Origin: Asparagopsis taxiformis
Lineage: Eukaryota; Rhodophyta; Florideophyceae; Bonnemaisoniales; Bonnemaisoniaceae
Length of the DNA: 64,000 bases
Direction of reading: 5' to 3'
Assembly: GCA_030407315.1 (NCBI GenBank)
Contig: JALQPE010001740.1
Coordinates: 124,001-188,000 of the forward strand
Below, one piece after another: positions 48,298 to 56,566 of the stretch. How positions within the stretch are numbered: position 1 is the stretch's first letter; every line of letters begins with the position of its first letter. The notes under the pieces were generated by a model, which was not told the DNA's origin, made no database searches, and was given only the letters and a program-made list of their open reading frames with translations. The position numbers and the translations under genes are program-made.

Positions 48298-49644
48298 TCA
48301 CCTACTCTTCTCAACTTTGAAACTACCGACATACTCGTTGGCATCGGCAACCTCTTCGAAAAAGTATTCATTCTCCTGCAGCCACTTCTTCACCACCGGT
48401 CGCAGCCTGGCACGCCCGGTGCCCTTGGTGTGATGACCAGAGCCTGTGAGGATTCTCACAGTGCCCACAGGAGCTTTCTCCAGCGCAATTGGCAGTCTCT
48501 CTACCGCTTCCGACACATGCAGCCCGTGTAAATCAATGATATCGGTCGCATGCGCCGGATTCCTGGCCTCAAATATGGCATCGGCAGCGCGTCTGTGCAG
48601 TTCCTTCATGCGCTCGTTGGCCTCTCGCCCCTGCGCACCTAGTCTCTTCGCCGACGCGCCGTCATTTCGCTTGAATGCAGCCGCGGCCCTGTCGAAAAAC
48701 TTGTTGCGGATGCTGGCTTCCTCGGCTGCTTCTGCGCGCAGAGCTTTGTACAAATCGCGCACGCTCTCGCCAGTAGATACCCATAGATCGCCGATGTCAT
48801 TTGTGAGACGAGGCTCTGGCACGTCGTCGAATGCATCCTCGAGTGTAGCAGCATATTCATCAAGCTCTGCTTGATAGAGTTGTTGTTGCATCTTGTCTCT
48901 GGACAGCTGTTGTTTGCGCGCTTCTTCTCTCTGCAGTGCGCCCCAACCGAGCGCTTTGGGAAACAAGGATTCGAGCTGGGCAGGGTCGTCGGTGGAGCGC
49001 TGTGCGATAGGACTTGTCTGACTAGTATCATCTCGCTGTGGGGTTGATTCTGCGGTTTTGGTAGCGCCAAGAGCGGGAAACTCCTCTTCAAACTGCTGCA
49101 CTGCGTTTGCGTAGAGCTGTTGATCAAGCTCTGGAGACTGATGGTCGCCGTCTTCTTCTACATAGTGGTATTCATTGTGAAAGGAATGTTGAAGGGGGTC
49201 TTCGTAAATTGTGTCAGGAGTATAATTGTACGGCACGAATTCCTCAGCGGTGGGGTCGATAGCGCGATGGGTTTTAGCGAAAGATGGCACAAACTCTGGT
49301 GCGGATACGTCGAGGCCACTGGCAGCGAGGCTGCGACGAGAAATGTCACGCTCGGTGAGGCGACTGGTTGGCTCTGGTGGCGATTGGATGGAGGTGTAAG
49401 CGGTGGGTGCAGGGGGGGCAAAGGCGGAGGGGTAGGGCGTCGGAGTGAAGGGTGTGAGGGATGGGGGAGGGGAATGGTCGAGCGAGGGATTTGCGAGTGG
49501 GGCTGAATGCCAATAGGTATCGTTTGGAGGGGATTGACTCCATTGACCGCCCATGCCGAGTCGCGACATGACGGCATCCAGATCACCAGCGGTATAGCCG
49601 GGGGGCATGTGGGCGGGGCGGTTGTCGATGTCTCGCGGGTCCAT
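48298..49644 (-). CDS. PAM2 / DUF1771-Smr domain protein (CID7-like)
   Basis: 448 residues. Pro/Ser-rich N-terminus, two PAM2-like peptides for poly(A)-binding protein (GLDVSAPEFVP at 110-120 and IDPTAEEFVP at 129-138), an EEEFPALG motif, then DUF1771 (about 310-360) and a C-terminal Smr domain starting DIIDLHGLHVSEAVE with the TGSGHHTKG loop. Smr domains cut or bind RNA, and the PAM2-DUF1771-Smr layout resembles plant CID5/CID7 proteins. A role in mRNA surveillance near poly(A) tails is an inference. Confidence 0.85.
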   Translation of the reverse strand: MDPRDIDNRPAHMPPGYTAGDLDAVMSRLGMGGQWSQSPPNDTYWHSAPLANPSLDHSPPPSLTPFTPTPYPSAFAPPAPTAYTSIQSPPEPTSRLTERDISRRSLAASGLDVSAPEFVPSFAKTHRAIDPTAEEFVPYNYTPDTIYEDPLQHSFHNEYHYVEEDGDHQSPELDQQLYANAVQQFEEEFPALGATKTAESTPQRDDTSQTSPIAQRSTDDPAQLESLFPKALGWGALQREEARKQQLSRDKMQQQLYQAELDEYAATLEDAFDDVPEPRLTNDIGDLWVSTGESVRDLYKALRAEAAEEASIRNKFFDRAAAAFKRNDGASAKRLGAQGREANERMKELHRRAADAIFEARNPAHATDIIDLHGLHVSEAVERLPIALEKAPVGTVRILTGSGHHTKGTGRARLRPVVKKWLQENEYFFEEVADANEYVGSFKVEKSR

Positions 49645-50635
49645 ACTGGTGAGGTTGCATGTAGGGAATGGTTGCGGTGTGGGCGGTGTGGGCGGGCGGG
49701 CACGCGCGGCTGGACGAAGCAGGCGTATCGAGTTGGGTCACGGTTTGATATCAGTGAGAGGCTACACTGCAGAAAAGGCGTTGCTAGAGCGTGAAAACTT
49801 GGCTTGGACCAGTAGAGCGAGTTTGTGTGCTTGTTTCCAGTCAGAGTGATGTGATTGGTGAATTGCCCTAAATCTCAATTGGTTTTGTGGTGGTCCGTTT
49901 GGTCCCTTTGAAATACATGTGCAGATCGATAGTGGTGATTGACAAATGATTTTTATGCGCAGTTTTGTGAGAAAAGTGGACGAAATTGTGCGCGTATTGG
50001 CTCGATCGATCCATTGTGTGCTCAATGATACTACCTCAATCAATAGCGGCCACACACATGTTGGAGCGCATGCACTGGCTTGGCGATCTATCGTTTGTTG
50101 TTGATGGCAATGACTTGGTCGTCGGCATGATATCAACATTCCCTGAGTCGTTGTACCGGTGATGTATACCCCTCGGCCAAGCTGCACATTGTGGACGTGG
50201 TGTCGATGTGTGGATGGATGCCGGACGCGTGCCAGGTAAAGTAGGCAGGCAATACAGTAAGCAGAGTAACGGAGATAGTCGAGATTTTTCCAATTCTATT
50301 TGGAGTTTTCTGAATATCTCTTGAAAATAGAAATCCGATCGGAAAAGAGAGGAAGACAAATATCCGGAGATGGAGATATCTCTGTCAAGTCAGATTGATT
50401 GCGAGTAGGTTTGCCCTGATTAGAACAGAGAACGCGCTTGTAATATTTTTATTAATTTGAAAGGGTACAACAAGTAGTCTGGGCCAAAATAAACGACGTG
50501 GTGAAAATGAAGCCAGGACCCTGTGAGAATTCATTTGAAACTTTATTTTTTAAAAATTGCAAAATAAATGGATGCGCATAAGAGTAACCGTTTTACGTGG
50601 CACAGCGTCGTCATCAGCGAGCAGCACTCTGTTGT
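49645..50635. other. intergenic, no gene seen
   Basis: About 990 bases between the Smr gene and the transposon; no secure frame or RNA. Confidence 0.35.
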
Positions 50636-50638
50636 TGA

Positions 50639-50684
50639 GGGCCTTTCCACAGGGATTATGGATGGACGTGTATGGACGTGGACG
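50639..50684 (+). repeat. left terminal inverted repeat of Harbinger element
   Basis: 46 bp, 34 matches to the right end; contains two ATGGACGTG units. Preceded by TGA. Confidence 0.8.
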
Positions 50685-51166
50685 AAGCTAGAGTTCATAT
50701 GATGGGCTATTTTGTGGACTTATTAATTTTAAGACTCTTTCGTCTTTTACTGTGTAAGGAAAGCCTGGACGTATGAAAACATCCACTTGGCACTCATTAC
50801 TTGGGATACCGCGAGCACATTGTGTCAGGTTTCGTCAGTTCTAGTCTCTGGTATGTTCGAGAGCTCGGCGGCTAAACTGGCAACTGAAATGAATATGCAT
50901 GAGCGGTGCAGTGTGTTGCAACGCTGATACACTCCATCCACAGAGAAAAAATGGCTTCAAGATACCAGCGGACAACTCGGGCCGTGATGTAGTGATATAT
51001 TTCTGAAACAGGATGCATGTAAAGACATGTTAACTTCATTCAGCACTCGTTGGTTTGCATGGTAAGCGTCTCGGTTCACATCTTTGCAGACTCTAAATCG
51101 CACAGGCTACGTTCCCTGTCGAGGCCAAGACCGTAACGTCTTCAAACGACGACAAAATACTCTGGA

Positions 51167-52444
51167 ATGGCGGACATACGAAGCGATTCAGGACAAAAAT
51201 GGTTGGTAGAAGAGTTACTTGGGGATGAAGAATCAGATGATGCACTCATAATGAGGTTTTTGTGGTATGGATTGCGAAGGAAATCGAAAATGCGCAGAAC
51301 ACATTTGCGAGATCTGTTCAAGACAAATACCATACCACGAAGGACCTTTTCAAGTTTTGGAAGCCTCACAAGCTTTCTAAGTGATCGTGAATTCTGCACA
51401 ACATTCCGAATATCTCGGAAAACCTTCATCAAGCTATTGAGACTTATAGAAAATTCAAACCCGGACGTAGAATCAAGTGGTGTACCGCAAAGTCATGGAG
51501 TACCGGCTGAGGTTTGCTTAGCTATCAAACTACGAACGTTGGCTGGTGGGAGCTATTTAGATCTTGAGATATGCTACCGAGTGCGAAAGAGTACGATATA
51601 CAAAATTTTCCATCACACATGTGAGGGACTCCTGCATCTCATTCCGCTCCCTGGAATAACAGTAGATGAAGAAGAGCTTCGACGAATGTCGATACTATTC
51701 AAAACTTCTCGAAAGCAAACAAACCCACTACCCGGGTGTGTTGGTGCACTGAATGGTATTTCCATTCAAATTGCCAGACCGCACAAGGCGGAAAGACCAG
51801 CGGCATATTACTGCCGCAAAGGGTATTATTCATTGCCAGTTCAGGCATTGGTAGACTCGCAGTACCGTTTTCTTTCCTATTCTGCTCGCTGCGTGGGATC
51901 TACACACGATGCAATTGCGCATTCTGTGTCTAGTTTAGCACATTTTCTACATAGTGGAAAGCTTCCAAGAGAATATTGGATATGTGGAGATGAAGCTTAC
52001 CTCTGTGATGAGTGGTTGCTCACTCCATACCCCAGGTCTCAAAGCGGTGAAAAAGAGGACACTTTCAACTTTTTTTTGTCTTCATATCGCATCCACGTAG
52101 AGCAAGCATTCGGCCATCTCACTACGAGATGGAGGATTCTAAGAGGCGGTTTAGAGTATTCTCTACACCGCAACAGCAGAATAGTCTACTTGTGTATGAA
52201 ATTGCAGAACTTCTGCATCGATAATCATGATTGCGATGAAACATCATATCCAAGAAGCTCTTCAGAACTTTCTGAAATGACCAGTCAACTGCAGAAATGG
52301 CATGAACTAGTGAGCGCAGTTCCAAATGGGGTTAATGATGGAAGTAATCCCATTCCAACACGTGCTCAGAGAATAATTTCTCGGAAGCGAGACATGTTGA
52401 AGGATATTGCGTGGGAGTCGGGATGCCGAAGACCTTCCACCTAG
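51167..52444 (+). CDS. PIF/Harbinger (HARBI1-like) transposase, first catalytic Asp replaced by Asn
   Basis: 425 residues. An N-terminal helical/HTH region (about 75-150, ending RVRKSTIYKIFHH) is followed by the DDE_Tnp_4 nuclease fold. Catalytic positions: CVGALNGISI has N196 where the family has Asp, D275 in CGDEAY and E312 in VEQAFG are normal. The closing IVYLCMKLQNFCIDN is typical. The frame has no stops or frameshifts over 425 codons, so the gene is intact apart from N196, which should block cutting. The N196 codon is AAT at 51752-51754, one transition from GAT. Confidence 0.9.
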   Translation: MADIRSDSGQKWLVEELLGDEESDDALIMRFLWYGLRRKSKMRRTHLRDLFKTNTIPRRTFSSFGSLTSFLSDREFCTTFRISRKTFIKLLRLIENSNPDVESSGVPQSHGVPAEVCLAIKLRTLAGGSYLDLEICYRVRKSTIYKIFHHTCEGLLHLIPLPGITVDEEELRRMSILFKTSRKQTNPLPGCVGALNGISIQIARPHKAERPAAYYCRKGYYSLPVQALVDSQYRFLSYSARCVGSTHDAIAHSVSSLAHFLHSGKLPREYWICGDEAYLCDEWLLTPYPRSQSGEKEDTFNFFLSSYRIHVEQAFGHLTTRWRILRGGLEYSLHRNSRIVYLCMKLQNFCIDNHDCDETSYPRSSSELSEMTSQLQKWHELVSAVPNGVNDGSNPIPTRAQRIISRKRDMLKDIAWESGCRRPST

Positions 52445-52565
52445 TCGGACAACTAGACTTTTAGAGCTCTTGGAATATGAGACTAATTTATTGAGTTCAA
52501 GAAGGTGCCCAAGATGAGTTCTATCATTCTTCATTTTTGTTACTTTCAGAGAAGATCCTGATACA

Positions 52566-54077
52566 CTATTCCTCAACTTTTTCAAAGTGTTTCTTAGCGG
52601 CAGAAACTATTCGGGCATTATTGATAGCTTTTGCGCTTTCTAGAGTATTCGAAGCCTTTGAAAGTAAATCCATTGCCTTGTCTATTTTCTCCTGCTGTGC
52701 AGTACAATTAGCTACACAATTATCGATGTCATGTTCATGAGCGGACTGGACGGTACCACATGCGTTAGCGTTTCTTCCATTGACCCCAGAAGAACCTAAA
52801 AAACTTTTGATAGCATCCATCTTCACTTGTGCCAATTTACTAATCTGAGCACAGGTTGCGGAGAACTGCTCCTCCGCTTCAGTGTCAACCTGTAGCCCAC
52901 GTTTTTTAAACATAATCCCAGTATCACTCAGTGTGTTCGTACTTCGGCGTTTTCCAGCTGATGATACATGCTCCACTCCATCGTCCTCGGTGAACCCTTC
53001 ATCAAATCCGACAGTATCAGCACCACTGTTATCTATAGTCTTAGATGCAAGACGAATAAATGAGTCATCTTGTGCTGGTGTTCCGAACCTAGCCGCACAG
53101 AACATAATGTAAACACGTTTTCCACGTGCGGTGAGCTCACCGCTGCGCAGCAGTGGTAGAAAATTCTGGAAGTTTTCTGGATTGTTCTGTCCGGATTGCT
53201 GCCACCGAAGTTTAGGTTCCGTAAATGCAGAACGAATTGCTGTGAAAACCTCTTTAAGCTTCTCACCAGTTCTGTGAACTAGTGGTTTAGCAGATAGATC
53301 AACATGATCAACGAATCCACTAAAACAATCCTTTTCAGTTATACAAGCGTTATTAAATCTTTGTGCGACAATTGTCCAAAACGAATCCCTTGTTATACCT
53401 TGATCCAACTGGCTTCTACTCAGTGTATTTTCAGTAGCTTTTACTGCTGCTGCCCTGGCTTCTTCATCATCTCGAAGAATTATTATCAACCTCGCGCACT
53501 CACTCAACGTAAATGAGTTGTTTTGAGATGTTTGTATTTCACCACTATCCATTGTTTCATTCATGATGTTCAGAGTACTACTACAATCATCCTGAGAAAA
53601 TAATCCATTCCCTCCATCACGTCCATGTCTTTTTGCATCCCATTTCTGACGTAATTTAGCTGCCTCTTCAGGTGGTAGATAACTGAAAAGTTCTTCCATA
53701 GGTGTTGTTCGGCAAATGAGCTCTGGATACTTCCCAGCCCTCTTATATATCTTCTCAGTACTTTTGCAAGCATTATTTGCTGCAAGTATGTCCGAGTACG
53801 TCTTCCCAGACTGAGCGAGAAGCAATATTTTGATCATAGACCGCCCGATAAGATTCTGTTTACTCCCAGACACTTTCATTCTCCACTCTTTGTTTATTTT
53901 CCGCAGATCTCGAATTGTACATTCACTCAGATAAGAGTAGATCATGTCTGTGCTCTTTTCGGGATCTCCATATGGATCTTCCACTGTGGCATGCCTCTGA
54001 TCATTCGATGCACTCCCAGTAAATCCTGGTTCGGCATCTTCATAGTCATCTGAACTAATAACATCGCGGATATTCAT
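52566..54077 (-). CDS. Harbinger second protein with SAP-like and Myb/SANT-like regions
   Basis: 503 residues, convergent with the transposase, ends 121 bases apart. A SAP-like helix-extended-helix at about 50-85 (CTIRDLRKINKEW, SGSKQNLIGRSMI) is followed by a Trp- and Arg-rich region (about 190-330, LIIILRDDEEARAAAV to SAFTEPKLRWQQ) that may be the Myb/SANT-like DNA-binding part usual for Harbinger ORF2, and by a coiled-coil C-terminus. In other Harbingers this protein brings the transposase to the nucleus and TIRs. The SAP assignment is by eye. Confidence 0.7.
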   Translation of the reverse strand: MNIRDVISSDDYEDAEPGFTGSASNDQRHATVEDPYGDPEKSTDMIYSYLSECTIRDLRKINKEWRMKVSGSKQNLIGRSMIKILLLAQSGKTYSDILAANNACKSTEKIYKRAGKYPELICRTTPMEELFSYLPPEEAAKLRQKWDAKRHGRDGGNGLFSQDDCSSTLNIMNETMDSGEIQTSQNNSFTLSECARLIIILRDDEEARAAAVKATENTLSRSQLDQGITRDSFWTIVAQRFNNACITEKDCFSGFVDHVDLSAKPLVHRTGEKLKEVFTAIRSAFTEPKLRWQQSGQNNPENFQNFLPLLRSGELTARGKRVYIMFCAARFGTPAQDDSFIRLASKTIDNSGADTVGFDEGFTEDDGVEHVSSAGKRRSTNTLSDTGIMFKKRGLQVDTEAEEQFSATCAQISKLAQVKMDAIKSFLGSSGVNGRNANACGTVQSAHEHDIDNCVANCTAQQEKIDKAMDLLSKASNTLESAKAINNARIVSAAKKHFEKVEE

Positions 54078-54677
54078 GGCAATGTTCTTGTACTGGGTAG
54101 ATTCCTTTGGTGCCAGTCAGCGGCAGAGATAGGTGTCTTGCAGTTGTTTCTCGATGTTTCGATATTCATGCAACATAATCCACTTTAGTTTGGGCACAAT
54201 ACTGAGACGGACGGCCATTTTGCGCTTTGGATGCACGAATTATCAGTCATCGGAGCCACGATCGGTTCAATACGTCTACTAAATGCGGTATTCTGCATTT
54301 CCTGTGCACACCGTAATTTGCAATCGCATGTTTTGATGTGATTCTCTTGCACTAGCTCTGTTTCAAACACTTGTGAATTTCACAGCCACCCCGTGAATTG
54401 CGCAAGCATCCTGAAAGTACTCTCCGACGGCGTGGCGTGATGTTTGATATTGTGGGTGTGAGTAGACATTCTGTCAAAATTTCTAGGATACCGACAAGGT
54501 TAACTTGGAGGGCACTCTGCTGCAGACGTCAGCGTTGTGAAACCTCCGCGAAGCATCGGCCAAGTGTCGCCAGGCTGTACTTTCATGACTTTAATATTTC
54601 GCTAACTTCACCTGACGCTCCGTCTGTGGTTACGACCTCTTGGCCAACCAGATTCCTCAATTACGTCGGCATACGTC

Positions 54678-54723
54678 CATCCACGTCCATACATGTTCGT
54701 CCATGTACGCAATGGAAAGCGCC
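54678..54723 (-). repeat. right terminal inverted repeat of Harbinger element
   Basis: 46 bp, inverted copy of the left end with 12 mismatches; followed by TGA at 54724-54726. Confidence 0.8.
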
Positions 54724-54726
54724 TGA

Positions 54727-55256
54727 TTCTGCTCGATGGGTATAATTTTGTCGCAACACCGCAATGGGGACCACAACCGGGGTGAATCAAACTGCCGGTC
54801 ACAGTGTGAGGCATGCGCACATAGTACACAATACTCACACCTTATTTTTGAAACACAAGGTTACACCAATCAAGGGTGTAACTCAGACTTGCAGGTACAG
54901 TGCCGTAGTTGCGTGCGGAATGAATCACGAGCGACGACGCGTCATGTGCAAGTTACACAGTTGCACTGTGTAAGTTGTGAAGTGTCTCACAGCTCGTTCA
55001 GCACCTCACCAAAATCGTCTTGCAAGTGCTGACAACCAATCAAATGCTCATGTTGCGCTTAATCCCGACTCCCTCGTCAGTCATATACACCAAACCGTTG
55101 CCACTTTATCGCATTTTAACAGGCGCAACGCGTGACTAGATCAATCTAATCCAAACTATATACACGCAGACAATTGCAATCCACACAGCATGCAATGCCC
55201 GACCCCGTCTCCACCAGCAAACCTCATCCAGTCCAGTCCACTCCATCCTTCACACA
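54727..55256. other. intergenic, no gene seen; promoter of CDF gene
   Basis: About 530 bases. A TATATA-like element (CTATATAC, around 55157) is about 100 nt before the ATG. Short GT/CA palindromes near 54955 (CACAGTTGCACTGTG). Confidence 0.35.
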
Positions 55257-56417
55257 ATGTCCTTCCAACCGCAGGAGCACACACTTCTGCTGCACCGTGC
55301 CGATAAACCTGAAGATGTTCCTCAACACGCCCAACATGCCGTCGACGCACAGACACAGGAGGCTCGTACCCTCCTCACAGCCTGCACGCTCACATTTTTC
55401 TTCTTCATCGTGGAGCTCATCGGAGGATACATCGCAGGCTCTGTGGCCATCATGGCCGATGCCGCCCACCTCCTCTCCGACCTCGCCGGCTTCCTCATCT
55501 CTGTCACCGCTATTTTCGTTGCCAGACTCCCGGCCAATGCCAAAATGAGCTTCGGATTCGCCAGAGCCGAGGTTCTGGGCGCCTTTATCTCCATTTTGTT
55601 CATCTGGTCGCTCACTGCTGCCCTCGTCGCTTTCGCAGTGTACAGATTTTTTAACCCCGAACCAGTCAATGGCCGTCTCATGCTCGCGCTGGGCTGCATC
55701 GGACTGGCTGTCAATCTGGCACTCGGTCTCGTGCTCGGCGGTGATAATGATGATTTACAAGCAGATAACCCAATTGGCGTGGACCATCACTCGGCTGATA
55801 TCGCAGATGTTGAGGCACAGACTTATAGTGCAATTACAGACACTTCGTCACACCAAGATCAGCACAACGGCTTTATTCAATCCATATTGTTTGGCGGTAA
55901 TTCAAGCTCCGTCATTTTGCAAGCTGCCTATCTGCACATTCTCGGTGATGCACTTCAGAATGTGGGCGTCATCTTTGCTGCTGTAATTTTAATCATCCGT
56001 CCAAAGTGGACCTTTGTCGACCCTATATGTACATTGTTCTTTGCTGCGATTGTCATCACAACCACCAAAAATCTTGCCAAGCAAACGTTTCACGTCCTCA
56101 TGGAGGGTACACCTCCCTCAATTGCTCTCGATGATATCTACAATCATCTGCGCTTAATTGATGGCGTAAGTCGAGTGGGCGACCTTCACGTATGGTCCAT
56201 CACAACCAAACAACATGCACTCTCTGTGCATCTCTACAAGAAGTCTGATGCGATTTCAAATCAAGTACTCAAATACGCAAATGACTTGCTGCAAACGCGA
56301 TTCAACATTCTGCACACAACTGTTCAGATCAATTGTGAACCAAGTGATTATTGCGATGAAAAACAGCCAAACGGTACTTCTTCACCGCAAAACTGCATTT
56401 CATATGACGGAAGCTGA
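55257..56417 (+). CDS. CDF zinc transporter (ZnT-like)
   Basis: 386 residues. Six transmembrane helices from about 42 to 270; zinc sites HxxxD in TM2 (DAAHLLSDLAG) and TM5 (HILGDALQNVGV), as in ZnT and yeast ZRC1/COT1. The cytosolic loop between TM4 and TM5 is acidic with only a few His (about 160-205), so it is not a long His-rich loop. The C-terminal domain carries GVSRVGDLHVWSI with the conserved HVW. It moves Zn2+ from cytosol into an organelle or out of the cell in exchange for H+. Confidence 0.92.
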   Translation: MSFQPQEHTLLLHRADKPEDVPQHAQHAVDAQTQEARTLLTACTLTFFFFIVELIGGYIAGSVAIMADAAHLLSDLAGFLISVTAIFVARLPANAKMSFGFARAEVLGAFISILFIWSLTAALVAFAVYRFFNPEPVNGRLMLALGCIGLAVNLALGLVLGGDNDDLQADNPIGVDHHSADIADVEAQTYSAITDTSSHQDQHNGFIQSILFGGNSSSVILQAAYLHILGDALQNVGVIFAAVILIIRPKWTFVDPICTLFFAAIVITTTKNLAKQTFHVLMEGTPPSIALDDIYNHLRLIDGVSRVGDLHVWSITTKQHALSVHLYKKSDAISNQVLKYANDLLQTRFNILHTTVQINCEPSDYCDEKQPNGTSSPQNCISYDGS

Positions 56418-56566
56418 CCATTCCTCCCGACATGTGTTTTTGCTACTAGTAGTGCAGATCACCAAGTAGATATCGAAGTATACCACATACTCCCATTAAG
56501 CCTTATTTTTTCGCTGCTTAGTTATATCCCGCCGACACATCTACTTACACTACCCTTGGTGCCTCT

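Larger units (their letters stand above)
50639..54723. mobile_element. PIF/Harbinger DNA transposon, 4085 bp, with TIRs and TGA target duplication
   Basis: Terminal inverted repeats of 46 bp match at 34 positions without gaps (50639-50684 against 54723-54678). Outer ends are GGGCCTTTCCA and GGCGCTTTCCA, and the inner parts share TGTATGGACGTGGA. They are flanked by TGA on both sides (50636-50638 and 54724-54726), a 3-bp duplication as expected for the superfamily. Inside, two convergent genes face each other: a DDE transposase and a second protein, as in other Harbinger elements. TIR divergence suggests an old copy. Confidence 0.88.

Noticed and set aside
49158..49703. 181-codon frame over the Smr gene N-terminus
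   Set aside because: Low-complexity Pro/His/Leu shadow of the Pro-rich coding region.
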